Below are positions 1 through 8,680 of a stretch of 64,000 bases of DNA, one piece after another (position 1 is the stretch's first letter; each line of letters begins with the position of its first letter). The stretch is from Dietzia cinnamea NBRC 102147 (lineage in GTDB: Bacteria; Actinomycetota; Actinomycetes; Mycobacteriales; Mycobacteriaceae), in contig NZ_BCSW01000011.1 of NCBI RefSeq assembly GCF_001571065.1, positions 1 to 64,000 on the forward strand, written 5' to 3'. The translations under genes and the position numbers were made by a program. A model generated the notes under the pieces. The model did not search any database, was not told where the DNA came from, and saw only the letters and a list, made by a program, of their open reading frames with translations.

Positions 1-838
1 CGGGGGCGGTGCGCTGGCCTGGGCCCGCCGCCACCGCCGTGGCGGCACCCCCCGCCGCGACCAGCGCCCCGGCCACGGTGGCCACGTGATAGCCGAATCC
101 GCCGCCCGGGGCCTGCGCCACCTCGCGCCAGCGCGGGCCGTGCAGCCTCCGCATGAGGGCGTCGTCGGCGTTGCCGGCCTGCAGGCGCAGGCTCACCCCG
201 TCGTCGGCCGGGCGGACAGGATGGATGATGTGTCGCGCACCGCGGGCGAGCGACCAGCCCGCGCGGCGGACCCGCAGCGCGAGATCGGCGTCCTCGCGGA
301 AGGCCCGGGGGAACCGCTCGTCGAAGCCCGCCACCTGCTCGAGGGCCGCACGGCGGTACGCCATGTCCGCGGTCGCCCAGTCCGCGCCCTCGAGCGCGGC
401 GACGTTGCGCTCCCAGTCCGTCGGCGGGCGATCCGTCGGACGCGGCACGCGGATCGAGGCCTGCGTGGCGCCCGTGTCCGGGCCGCACGCCGCGAGGTCG
501 TCCACGAGCCCGGAGAGCCACCCGTCGGGCAGGATCACGTCGTCGTCGAGGAAGGAGATCCACTCCGGGGCCGACTCATGCGTGGCCCGCCAGCCGCGGT
601 TGCGGGCGGCGGCGGGCCCTCGCCCGTAGCCGCGGACGACCCGCAGCGGCCAGTCGACTCCCGGCAGGCTCGCCGTCAGCGGGTCGACCCGTCCCGGCCG
701 GTCATCGACGAGCACGACCTCCACGGGAGCCGGGTGGGTGTCATCTGTCCGCTGCGCGGCCAGGGAGTCGAGCATCGCCTGGAGGCACTCCCGACCGATG
801 GTGGGCACGACGATCGCCCAGCGGGGAACTCGGCTCAT
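1..838 (-). CDS. Family 2 glycosyltransferase (3' end beyond window)
   Basis: The minus strand stays open from an ATG at 838 to the window edge, so about 279 N-terminal residues are present and the C-terminus is missing. The protein opens with a GT2 nucleotide-sugar fold: a VVPTIGR strand near residue 10, a VVLVDDR strand near 40, and an FLDDDV metal-binding triplet near residue 95, followed by a GWL acceptor-side segment. Such enzymes move a sugar from a nucleotide donor onto a glycan or lipid at the inner membrane face. The start overlaps the stop of the upstream carbamoyltransferase as ATGA, which indicates coupled translation. The sugar and acceptor cannot be read from the sequence. Confidence 0.8.
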   Translation of the reverse strand, partial: MSRVPRWAIVVPTIGRECLQAMLDSLAAQRTDDTHPAPVEVVLVDDRPGRVDPLTASLPGVDWPLRVVRGYGRGPAAARNRGWRATHESAPEWISFLDDDVILPDGWLSGLVDDLAACGPDTGATQASIRVPRPTDRPPTDWERNVAALEGADWATADMAYRRAALEQVAGFDERFPRAFREDADLALRVRRAGWSLARGARHIIHPVRPADDGVSLRLQAGNADDALMRRLHGPRWREVAQAPGGGFGYHVATVAGALVAAGGAATAVAAGPGQRTAP

Positions 839-2475
839 GCGTCACCGCCGGCGACGAAGTCGGCGCGGCGCACGAGGTGGGGGCCGAGCACCAGCGCGGC
901 GACGGGCGCCGACCCGAACAACTCGAGGGCGTCGCGGGGATCGTCCACCATGGGCCGGCCCGCCGTGTTCAGGCTCGTGTTGACCAGCACCGGGACACCG
1001 GTCCGGGCCTCGAAGGCGCGCAGCAGGTCGGCGACCCGCGGCGTGTCGGAGTCCGAGACCGTCTGGACCCGCGCGGTGCCGTCCGTGTGCACCACCGCGG
1101 GCAGCCGATCCCGCCATTCGGGGCGCACCGTGTGCACGAAGAGCATGTACGGGCTCGGCAGCGGGCCGTCGGTGACGATATCGGCGGCGCGCTCGGCGAG
1201 GATCATCGGCGCCACGGGCCGGAACTGCTCACGCCCCTTGACGTCGTTGAGCCGCTCGACGTTCGCCGCCCGCGTCGGGTTGGCCAGCAGGGACCGGCGA
1301 CCCAGCGCCCGGGGACCGAACTCACTACGCCCGTCGAACCACGCAATGACGCCGTCGGCGGCGAGTAGATCGGCCACCTCGCCCGCCAGATCATCCGGGG
1401 TGCTGAAGGGCACGCGCGCCGCGGTGAGCCACTGCGCCAGCTCGTCGTCGTCCCATCCACGCCCCACCGCGGGGTCCACGGCCCCCGGGGCGAGCTCGTC
1501 CTGCTCGCGCGCCAGGTGCAGCGCCGCCCCCAGTGCGGTACCGGAGTCGCCGGACGCCGGCTGGACCCACACCTCGTCGAACGGCCCGTCACGCCAGATC
1601 CTCGTGTTGGCCACACAGTTCAGCGCGGTCCCGCCCGCCATGGTGAGCACGTGCTCGCCCGTCTGCCGGTGCAGCCAGCGCACGTTCTCCACCAACACCT
1701 CCTCCACCCCGGCCTGCACCGACGCGGCGAGATCGGCGTGCACACCACCCCACGTCCCGTCGTCGACGCGGCGGGGCGCGAACCTCTCCCACTCCGGGGC
1801 GCGCGCGGTGAACCCCCCGTCCGGGTTCGCGTGCAGGCTCTCGCGCAGCTCCGGCAGGAAGCGCGGCTCGCCGTAGGAGGCCAGTGCCATCACCTTGAAC
1901 TCGTCGCTCGAGCGTAGAAAACCCAGGTGCTCGGTGAGCGACTCGTAGTACAGGCCCAACGAATCGGGCAGTTCCTGGCGGTGACAGATCTCCAGCTCCC
2001 CGTCGCGGTAGTGCCCCGCCAGCTGGGAATGCCGCTCCCCCCGGCCGTCGTTGACCACCACCGCGCACGTGCGGTGCGGCCCGGCCAGCGCGGCGGAAGC
2101 GGCGTGCGCGACGTGATGCTCGACGAACCGCACCTGGTCGGGGTCCAGCCCGGGTAGCGCCTCGGCGAGGAACTCCGGCGCGCGCCGCACGTAGTCGATG
2201 CGCACCGGGTCGAAGGGGTCGTCGGGCTGCAGCGCCGCCAGCTCGGGGTCGAAGGCGTACCCCACCGCGTCCAGATCCGCCGCGGTGATCCCGGCCTCCT
2301 CGAGGCACCAGCGCATCGACAGCTCCGGCAGTTCCCAGGCAGAGAACGGCACCGGCCGCTTGGCGTGCTTACGGCGGGAGAAGCGTTCCTCCTCGGCCGC
2401 GGCGACCACGCGTCCGTCGACGACCAGCGCGGCGGACGAGTCGTGGAAGGTGGCATTTACTCCCAGGACGATCAT
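835..2475 (-). CDS. NodU/CmcH-family O-carbamoyltransferase
   Basis: The 546-residue protein has the two-domain layout of the family. An N-terminal TsaD/ASKHA-like domain starts with GVNATFHDSSAA at residues 5-16, and its HHVAH motif at 120-124 supplies the metal-binding histidines. The middle carries GGTALNCVAN, and the C-terminal carbamoyltransferase domain contains EFGPRALGRRS. Family members use carbamoyl phosphate and ATP to place a carbamoyl group on a sugar hydroxyl, as in Nod factor, antibiotic and polysaccharide decoration. With three glycosyltransferases and a pyruvyl-transferase-like gene alongside, the likely substrate is an envelope glycan or glycolipid. That substrate is inferred. 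Length is normal and nothing looks broken. Confidence 0.88.
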   Translation of the reverse strand: MIVLGVNATFHDSSAALVVDGRVVAAAEEERFSRRKHAKRPVPFSAWELPELSMRWCLEEAGITAADLDAVGYAFDPELAALQPDDPFDPVRIDYVRRAPEFLAEALPGLDPDQVRFVEHHVAHAASAALAGPHRTCAVVVNDGRGERHSQLAGHYRDGELEICHRQELPDSLGLYYESLTEHLGFLRSSDEFKVMALASYGEPRFLPELRESLHANPDGGFTARAPEWERFAPRRVDDGTWGGVHADLAASVQAGVEEVLVENVRWLHRQTGEHVLTMAGGTALNCVANTRIWRDGPFDEVWVQPASGDSGTALGAALHLAREQDELAPGAVDPAVGRGWDDDELAQWLTAARVPFSTPDDLAGEVADLLAADGVIAWFDGRSEFGPRALGRRSLLANPTRAANVERLNDVKGREQFRPVAPMILAERAADIVTDGPLPSPYMLFVHTVRPEWRDRLPAVVHTDGTARVQTVSDSDTPRVADLLRAFEARTGVPVLVNTSLNTAGRPMVDDPRDALELFGSAPVAALVLGPHLVRRADFVAGGDA

Positions 2476-2559
2476 GGCGCGACCATAGGCCCGATCGGGG
2501 GGAAGTGGCCACCGAACGCGGCCGTCCTAACGCTCGACCGCGAACCGGCGTGCGAAGCC

Positions 2560-3480
2560 TCAGCTCTCGTAGCGCCTCGCCGCGCTGGACCTCTGGCTCT
2601 CCTCGAGGGCCAGGAAGCGCGCCTCGACGTGCGGTGGCAGGACCCGCCGATCCCTCGCCACCCAGGCCGCGCCGCGGAGGGCGTCGAGCACCCCCGCCGC
2701 GGTGACCCGGTCCCGCGGGGCGCCCGCGAGGACGTCGCGCGTGCGCCGGAGTGCGGCGGGCAGCGGCCGGCGCAGCCACGTGAACCAGAGGGTGTTCCGG
2801 ATGCCGTGACGGCGGCGCAGATGCGGGTCGCGCAGCACCGACGCCTGGTGGTGCACGGTCATCTCGGGCAGGTAGCAGAGCTCCCAGCCGGCGGTGGCGA
2901 GGTCGGCCGCGAGCAGCTCCTCCTCGCCCCCCAGCCACAGACGATCGTGAAAGCCGCCGACCTCCCGGTAGGCCCCGGCCCGGACGATGCTCGCCCCCGC
3001 GAGGAAACTGCCCAGCGCCGGCCCGGGGAGCCAGTCCGGGCCGCGCACCGGTGAGTTCTCCAGCTCCGCGACGATCGGGTCGTCCTCGCCGTCCGGCTCC
3101 ACGACGATCCGCGCCGTGACCACGCCCAGCCGCGGGTGCGCGTCGAGGGCGTCCGCACCGGCGCGCAGCGAACCGGGATCCCACCACGTGTCGTCGTCGC
3201 AGAACGCGACATAGGGGGTGGTCGCCGCGTCCACCCCGAGGTTGCGGCCGACCGCGCCCAGGTTCGTGGGGCTGGCGATGAGCCGCACGCCCGGGCGCTG
3301 GCGGGTGATGGCGTCGGCGGTGCCGTCGGTGGAACCGTTGTCGACGACGATGACCTCCGGACGCTCGGGAAGCCCCGCCAGCCGGTCCAGGGCGGCGAGC
3401 GCCTCCTCGCGGCGGTTCCAGGTGATCATCACCACGCTCACCCTGGGATCCCGACCATCCGGCTCCGGTGCGCTGCTCAT
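2560..3480 (-). CDS. Family 2 glycosyltransferase, tandem copy 1
   Basis: GT2 enzyme of 306 residues. I place the start at the ATG at 3480 because GGAAGGAGAG lies a few bases upstream; an ATG at 3510 would add ten residues without such a site. Visible motifs are SVVMITWNR at 15-23, VIVVDNGSTDGT at 43-54 and FCDDDTWW at 93-100 (metal-binding DDD), followed by a GGEEELLAADL acidic segment near 170 and a C-terminal arginine-rich helix. It shares motif order and spacing with its neighbour at 3534-4379, so the two look like a tandem duplication. Probable role: sugar transfer in the same envelope glycan pathway as the carbamoyltransferase. Specificity is unknown. Confidence 0.82.
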   Translation of the reverse strand: MSSAPEPDGRDPRVSVVMITWNRREEALAALDRLAGLPERPEVIVVDNGSTDGTADAITRQRPGVRLIASPTNLGAVGRNLGVDAATTPYVAFCDDDTWWDPGSLRAGADALDAHPRLGVVTARIVVEPDGEDDPIVAELENSPVRGPDWLPGPALGSFLAGASIVRAGAYREVGGFHDRLWLGGEEELLAADLATAGWELCYLPEMTVHHQASVLRDPHLRRRHGIRNTLWFTWLRRPLPAALRRTRDVLAGAPRDRVTAAGVLDALRGAAWVARDRRVLPPHVEARFLALEESQRSSAARRYES

Positions 3481-3533
3481 CCGACTCTCCTTCCGTGTGG
3501 CGGCTTCCACCCGTCGTCTACGGCGCGGGGCTT

Positions 3534-4379
3534 CTACCCGTCGTCCGCGGCGCGGAGCCGCTCCCGCGCGCGCAGGGTGCGCTCTCCCACGACCCGGCGC
3601 GCGGCGAGCGCGGCAGGGATCCGCGGCACCGCGCTGAGGAGTCCCCTCCGTCCGTCCGCGCTGCGCATCCCGTCCACGACCTCACCCGCGACCGCGCCCG
3701 CCGGCAACCGGAGGACCGCGGTGAGGAGCCGGCTGCGGGTGAGGCCGGCCCGGCGGATCCCCGGCGCGTCCCGCACCGGTGACGGGTGGTGGTGGGCCAC
3801 GAGGTCCGGGACGTGGCAGAGCTGCCAGCCCGCGTCGTGCAGGTCCAGGGCGACCCGCTCCTCCTCGCCGGGGAAACGGATGACGTCGTCGAACCCACCC
3901 ACCTCGAGGAACGCGTCGCGGCGGACGATCGCACCGCACCCGACGAAACCCAGCAGAGCCGGGCCCGGGGCGTCCGGCGCGGTGCCCAGGGGCGAGTCGG
4001 CGAGGACCGCGTTGATCGGGTCCGGCTCGTCCGCCGGACCCACGAGGATGGTGCCGGCGGCCAGGCCGAGTCGCGGGTACTCGGCGAAGAGCCGCACCGC
4101 CCGCTCGAGGGAGCCCGGTTCCCACCACGAGTCGTCGTCGGCGAACGCGACGAGCTCGGTCCGCGCCGCCCGCGCGCCGACGGTGCGGGCCCTCGCGGCG
4201 AGGTTCTCGGGCGACGCGATGACGCTCACGTGGTCACCCGCCGCGCGGCACACCTCCACCGAGTCGTCGTCCGAGGCGTTGTCCACGACGATCACGGGCG
4301 CGTCATGGCGGGGCAGGGTGGCCCGGAGGTCCTCTCGTCGGTTCCTCGAGGCCACCACGACCGTCACGTTGGTGTTCAC
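3534..4379 (-). CDS. Family 2 glycosyltransferase, tandem copy 2
   Basis: GT2 enzyme of 281 residues with a GTG start at 4379. It begins with NVTVVVASRNRRED, has VIVVDNASDDDS at 29-40 and FADDDSWWEPGS at 79-90, and later a GEEERVALDLHDAGW segment that aligns with the neighbouring copy. The shared blocks (DDDxWWxPGSL, a P-A-L-GF/SF-GA loop, EVGGF, EE, AGW-LC, a paired histidine) show common ancestry. It ends 53 bp before copy 1 begins on the same strand, so both are probably one transcript reading leftwards into the carbamoyltransferase. The copies have diverged enough that they may use different donors or acceptors. Confidence 0.82.
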   Translation of the reverse strand: MNTNVTVVVASRNRREDLRATLPRHDAPVIVVDNASDDDSVEVCRAAGDHVSVIASPENLAARARTVGARAARTELVAFADDDSWWEPGSLERAVRLFAEYPRLGLAAGTILVGPADEPDPINAVLADSPLGTAPDAPGPALLGFVGCGAIVRRDAFLEVGGFDDVIRFPGEEERVALDLHDAGWQLCHVPDLVAHHHPSPVRDAPGIRRAGLTRSRLLTAVLRLPAGAVAGEVVDGMRSADGRRGLLSAVPRIPAALAARRVVGERTLRARERLRAADDG

Positions 4380-4444
4380 CGGCCCGAGGCTAGCCCGACG
4401 AGCCGGGGCTGGCGGGACGGCGCCGGGTCGGGCAGGCTCGGGAC

Positions 4445-5389
4445 GTGCGCGTACTCATCGTCGGTTGGTCCAGTCCCCTGCACGGCGAGGCCACGGCCGG
4501 CGACGTCCTGGCGATGGAGGCGGTGGCCCTTCGCCTCACCGCCGACGGGATCGGTCACGACACCGCCTGGAGCGCGGTGATGTGCCCGCCCGGCGGCCTC
4601 CGCCTCGACGACGTCGATCCCTCCCGGTACACCCACGTGGTCTTCGTGTGCGGCCCCGCCAGCGGCGACGCCGCGGTCGAGATGCTGGACCGCTTCCCCC
4701 ACTGCCGACGCATCGCTGTCGGCGTCAGCGTCGTGGACCACGCCGATCCCCTGCTCGACCGGCTCGACGCCGTGATCGCCCGCGACGCCCCCGGTTCGAC
4801 CGCGCGACCTGACCTGGCGGCACGCGTCTCGCCATCAGCGGTACCAGTCGTCGGGGTCTACCTGACCGGCGGCCAACACGAATACGGCGACCGTCGCCGC
4901 CACGAGGCCGTGATCGGCGCGCTCACCGACTGGCTGGGCGGCCTGGACTCGGCGCTGCTGTCGCTGGAGACCCGACTCGACCCCCGCGACTGGCGACTGC
5001 CCTCGACGCCCGGTCAGGTGAGCTCGGTGATCGCCCGCATGGACGCCGTGGTGACGATGCGGATGCACGGACTCGTGCTGGCCCTGCAGGCCGGTGTGCC
5101 CGCACTGGCGATCGACCCGATCAGCGGTGGCGGCAAGGTGTCCGCGCAGGCCGCCGCGTGGGACTGGCCGGCGGTCGTCGGCGCCGACGACCTCGGCGCG
5201 GGCGCGCCCGGCGCCGACGCGTTCACCGCCGACGGCCTGGGCGCCCCCGGCCCCGGCGAGACCGTCCTCGACCACTGGTGGCGGTGGTGCCTGTCCCCCG
5301 ACGGGCGCGCCACCGCGAGCCGACGCGCCGACGACCGGCCGTCCGACGGCATGCTCGACGACCTGATGAAGGCACTGCGGTCGCGGTGA
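4445..5389 (+). CDS. Polysaccharide pyruvyl transferase family protein
   Basis: Protein of 314 residues with a GTG start, divergent from the glycosyltransferase on its left. The C-terminal third carries the family hallmark near residues 200-230: VVTMRMHGLVLALQAGVPAL followed by a PISGGGKV loop. This is the nucleotide-sugar/phosphoenolpyruvate-binding half of the GT-B-like fold. The N-terminus opens with the strand RVLIVGW. Family members attach ketal-linked pyruvate to sugars of capsules, exopolysaccharide or secondary wall polymers, but some CsaB-like proteins have other roles. It supports a glycan-decorating function for the cluster. The donor-site residues were not checked against a structure. 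Confidence 0.72.
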   Translation: MRVLIVGWSSPLHGEATAGDVLAMEAVALRLTADGIGHDTAWSAVMCPPGGLRLDDVDPSRYTHVVFVCGPASGDAAVEMLDRFPHCRRIAVGVSVVDHADPLLDRLDAVIARDAPGSTARPDLAARVSPSAVPVVGVYLTGGQHEYGDRRRHEAVIGALTDWLGGLDSALLSLETRLDPRDWRLPSTPGQVSSVIARMDAVVTMRMHGLVLALQAGVPALAIDPISGGGKVSAQAAAWDWPAVVGADDLGAGAPGADAFTADGLGAPGPGETVLDHWWRWCLSPDGRATASRRADDRPSDGMLDDLMKALRSR

Positions 5390-5536
5390 GCGCGCGGCGG
5401 CCGACGTCCGATGGCGGTTGGGCGGCGTCCGGTCGCCGATGCTGCGGACGCGACCGGAAGCGCGGCGGCGCGAGTCGCTCTAGTGTGGCCGTGACGCCGA
5501 CCGCGAGTTCCCACCCGAGCACGAAGGAGAGCGCCC

Positions 5537-6844
5537 GTGCCCCGACCCGTCCCCCGACTGATCAGCGACCAGTCCTTCGACTTCGTGCGCTCGGGATACC
5601 TCTTCGCCTCCCGGGTACGGCGGCGTGCGGGGGTCACCGCCGAGTCCCAGACACCGGTCCGGTTGCGGTTGATGGGCCGCAGCGCGGTGTTGCTCCGGGG
5701 AATCGACGGCGTGCGTGCGTTCTACGACGCCGACAAGGTCAAACGTGACGGGGCGATGCCGGGGTTCATCCGGTTGCCTCTGTTCGGCCCCGGCTCCGTC
5801 CACAAGCTCGACGGCCGCGCCCACGCCACACGCAAGAACGCGATGGCCGACATGGCCTACGACGACGACCGGGGAGCCCACTTCGGCGAGCTGGTGGCCG
5901 AGGAGCTCGAGGAGATGCTCGACCAGTGGGCACGCAGCGGCGCCGGCACCGTGTACGACGACACGGCGACCGCGTTCGGTCGGGCGGCGTTCCGCTGGGC
6001 CGGTCTGCCCCTCACCCCTGCGGAGGCCGACCGTCGCGCCCGCCAGATGAGCCGCCTGCTCGACACGTTCGGACGCGTGGCGACCAACCCGGTCGCGCAG
6101 ATCGAGCGCATCCGGCTGGACCGGTGGGCCACCGACCTGATCCGGGCGGTGCGATCCGGCCGGCACCGGGCCGACCCGCACTCCGTCCTGGCGGCCATGG
6201 CCGACCTGCGCGATGAGAACGGCGCGCTCGTCGACGACCGCACCGCGGCGGTGGAACTGCAGAACCTCACCCGGCCCACCGTGGCGGTGGCCCGGTTCGC
6301 GGCGTTCGCCGCCGTCGCACTCACCGAACACCCCGCGTGGGCGGACCGGATCCGGGAGGCCGCGTCCGCCGCCGGGCGGCTGACCGAGATCCCCGAGGCC
6401 GTGGCGTTCGCCCAGGAGGTCCGCCGTGTCTACCCGTTCGTTCCCATGCTGCCCGCCCTGGCGACCACGGACTTCGAGGTCCAGGGCTGCCCCGTGCGCA
6501 AGGGCCAGCGGGTCCTGCTCGACCTGCTCGGGACCGACACCGACCCGCGGCACTGGCCGGACGCCACCACGTTCGACCCCGACCGGTTCATGGACGTCGA
6601 CGACGCCGAAGCGCTCGAGGCGTTCATCCCCCACGGCGGTGCCGGCGTGCGCACGGGCCACCGCTGCCCTGGTGAGAAGATCGCCGTGGCCGCACTGTCC
6701 GCCGCCGTGGCCGCGCTGTGCCGCCCCGAGGTGCGGGTCAGCCGGGACCCCGACGACCTGACGTTCCCGTGGACCGAGATGCTGACCCGGCCCGCGACCG
6801 GCGTGCGGGTGGCGTGGCAGGAGCGCTCGGCCGCGACGGCGTAG
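5537..6844 (+). CDS. CYP152-family fatty-acid peroxygenase cytochrome P450
   Basis: P450 of 435 residues using hydrogen peroxide rather than a reductase chain, judging by family motifs. The heme ligand lies in GHRCPGE at 374-380 (Cys377), preceded by FIPHGG at 363-368. The I-helix acid-alcohol pair is replaced by Arg-Pro (R246-P247 in LTRPTVAVARF), the CYP152 signature that binds the fatty-acid carboxylate. The ExxR motif is E294-R297. His89, six residues after Phe83, occupies the place of His85 in the alkene-forming OleT; the hydroxylases SP-alpha and BS-beta have Gln there. The substrate is therefore a free fatty acid, with either hydroxylation or decarboxylation possible. AAGGAG precedes the GTG start. 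It is probably a single-gene unit. Confidence 0.88.
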   Translation: MPRPVPRLISDQSFDFVRSGYLFASRVRRRAGVTAESQTPVRLRLMGRSAVLLRGIDGVRAFYDADKVKRDGAMPGFIRLPLFGPGSVHKLDGRAHATRKNAMADMAYDDDRGAHFGELVAEELEEMLDQWARSGAGTVYDDTATAFGRAAFRWAGLPLTPAEADRRARQMSRLLDTFGRVATNPVAQIERIRLDRWATDLIRAVRSGRHRADPHSVLAAMADLRDENGALVDDRTAAVELQNLTRPTVAVARFAAFAAVALTEHPAWADRIREAASAAGRLTEIPEAVAFAQEVRRVYPFVPMLPALATTDFEVQGCPVRKGQRVLLDLLGTDTDPRHWPDATTFDPDRFMDVDDAEALEAFIPHGGAGVRTGHRCPGEKIAVAALSAAVAALCRPEVRVSRDPDDLTFPWTEMLTRPATGVRVAWQERSAATA

Positions 6845-6881
6845 GGCCGCCGCCGTGACCCGGCCGCGAGGCGGGAGGGGG

Positions 6882-7745
6882 TCAGGGCAGGAGGCCGAGC
6901 AGCCGTGCCCGGGCCACCGACTCCATCCGCGACCGCGTCCCGAGCTTGGTGCCGATGTTGCGCAGGTATGCCTTGATCGTCTCCGGGGAGAGCGACAACC
7001 GCGCGCCCACCTCGGCGTTGGACAATCCGAGCGCCACCTGGGCGAGGACGTCGATCTCGCGGGGCGAGAGCACCGAGTTCGCGGGCACCGGCACGTCGCC
7101 GGCGTCGGGAGCGCGCCCGACGCCGGCGAGGGCCGACCCGGCCGCCAGCAACCGGTCGCGAAGGGCCGGGTCCCCCAGCTCTGCGGCGATCGCCCGCAGC
7201 TCGCCGTGCAACACCCTCAGCTGCTCGCGATCCGAGGCCTCCAGGCCGACCGAGTGCTCGGCGGCCGCGACGTCCGCCATGCGCAGGCGGCGGTCGACCT
7301 CGTCGCGGACCCGGAACTCCGAGGCGAGCTCGGCGGCGACCGAGTTGAAGGTCCGGGTCACGTGGTCACCGAGCTGCGTGGCCACCCGCGTCGACCCGTA
7401 GAGGATCGTGCGCGCGACGCCGGAGACCATCACCGGCACCGAGATGATGGCGCGCAGCCCCTCCTGCCCCACCGCCTCGGCGTAGTGCCGGGTGATTCCG
7501 GAGCAGTCCTCGTAGTCGCGCACCGTCGCGGGTCGCCCCGACGCCATGACGTGACCGCCGAGCCCGCGCCCCTTGGCCACCTGCAGGCCCTGCATGGAGG
7601 AGGTCCGGGCGCCGATGAACCGACTGAGTTGGGCGGTCTCGCCGTTCCCCTCCCCGGCGAACACGATCGGGAGCCCGGAGTCCTGCCGGGCCCGGCGCAG
7701 TGCGCCCAGGACGGCGTCCGAATCGCTCGGTCGGAGGGTGGTCAT
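6882..7745 (-). CDS. LuxR-family regulator with N-terminal GAF-like domain
   Basis: Transcription regulator of 287 residues. Residues about 15-150 look like a GAF sensor domain (GRGLGGHVMASGRPATVRDY, then AIISVPVMV). A helical linker follows, and a C-terminal LuxR/GerE helix-turn-helix occupies roughly 226-287, with LSPREIDVLAQVALGLSNAE and SPETIKAYLRNIGTKLG. Proteins of this design regulate catabolic operons of acyl-CoA or aromatic metabolism in actinobacteria. It lies only 26 bp downstream of the mmsB stop on the same strand, so it may be the last gene of the valine operon and regulate it. That target is inferred from position. Confidence 0.82.
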   Translation of the reverse strand: MTTLRPSDSDAVLGALRRARQDSGLPIVFAGEGNGETAQLSRFIGARTSSMQGLQVAKGRGLGGHVMASGRPATVRDYEDCSGITRHYAEAVGQEGLRAIISVPVMVSGVARTILYGSTRVATQLGDHVTRTFNSVAAELASEFRVRDEVDRRLRMADVAAAEHSVGLEASDREQLRVLHGELRAIAAELGDPALRDRLLAAGSALAGVGRAPDAGDVPVPANSVLSPREIDVLAQVALGLSNAEVGARLSLSPETIKAYLRNIGTKLGTRSRMESVARARLLGLLP

Positions 7746-7771
7746 GGCAACGCTCCTCGTACTGACGTCGA

Positions 7772-8677
7772 TCAGCTCCGCGCGGAGTCGCGGATGCTGG
7801 TGATGATGGCGCTGAAGTCCTTGTCACCGTGATCCTGCGCGAACTCGTCGTACAGCGCCGCGGCCGCAGCACCGAGGGGCGCCACCGTGCCGGTGCTCTC
7901 GAGCGCGGACAGCGCCAGGCCGAGGTCCTTGTTCATCAGTGCCGTGGCGAAGCCGGGCTTGAACTCGTTGTTCGCCGGCGACGTCGGGACGGGGCCGGGT
8001 ACCGGGCAGTTGGTGTGCAACGCCCAGCTGTTGCCGGTGGCGCCGGTGACGACGTCGAACAACGCCTGGTGCTCGAGACCCAGCCGCTCGGCCAGGACGA
8101 ACGCCTCACCGATCGCGATCTGGTGCACGGCGAGGACCATGTTGTTGCACACCTTCGCGGCCTGCCCCGCACCGGCGCCGCCGCAGTGGATGACCTTGCC
8201 CGCCATCGGCTCGAGCAGCGGCTGCGCGGCTGCGAACGCCTCGTCCTCACCACCGACCATGAACGCCAGGGTGCCGGCGGTGGCGCCCTTGACCCCGCCC
8301 GAGACGGGAGCGTCGACCTGGAGCATGCCGGCGGCCACCGCCTGCTCGTGGACCGCGCGGGCGTCGTCGACCGAGATGGTGGACGAGTCGATGAACAGCG
8401 TCCCCGCCTCGGCGGAACCGAGCACGTCGGCGTAGGTCGAGGTCACCAGCGCGCCGTTGGGCAGCATCGTGATGACCGCGGCGGCACCCCGCACCGCCTC
8501 GGCCGGGGACTCGCACACCGTCACCCCGGCCTCACGCGCGGCCTGCTGCGCGGCCTCGACCGGGTCGAAACCGCGGACCTCGTGACCGGCCCCGACCAGA
8601 TTGGCGGCCATCGGCCCGCCCATGTTGCCCAGCCCGAGGAACGCCACGGTCGGCTTGCTCGTGTCCACGTTGCTCAT
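7772..8677 (-). CDS. mmsB: 3-hydroxyisobutyrate dehydrogenase
   Basis: NAD-dependent enzyme of 301 residues that oxidises 3-hydroxyisobutyrate to methylmalonate semialdehyde in valine breakdown. An N-terminal Rossmann motif FLGLGNMGGPMA spans residues 13-24. DAPVSGGVKGATAGTLAFM at 122-140 is the substrate-binding signature, and GQAAKVCNN contains the catalytic lysine, Lys175. Length matches the family. The gene starts 3 bp after the acyl-CoA dehydrogenase stop, and mmsA lies upstream on the same strand, giving three consecutive enzymes of one pathway. Cytoplasmic. Confidence 0.93.
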   Translation of the reverse strand: MSNVDTSKPTVAFLGLGNMGGPMAANLVGAGHEVRGFDPVEAAQQAAREAGVTVCESPAEAVRGAAAVITMLPNGALVTSTYADVLGSAEAGTLFIDSSTISVDDARAVHEQAVAAGMLQVDAPVSGGVKGATAGTLAFMVGGEDEAFAAAQPLLEPMAGKVIHCGGAGAGQAAKVCNNMVLAVHQIAIGEAFVLAERLGLEHQALFDVVTGATGNSWALHTNCPVPGPVPTSPANNEFKPGFATALMNKDLGLALSALESTGTVAPLGAAAAALYDEFAQDHGDKDFSAIITSIRDSARS

Positions 8678-8680
8678 CTA

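Noticed and set aside
86-1876. A 596-codon plus-strand frame opposite the glycosyltransferase and carbamoyltransferase.
   Set aside because: The minus-strand genes have clear family motifs; this frame is low-complexity and motif-free.
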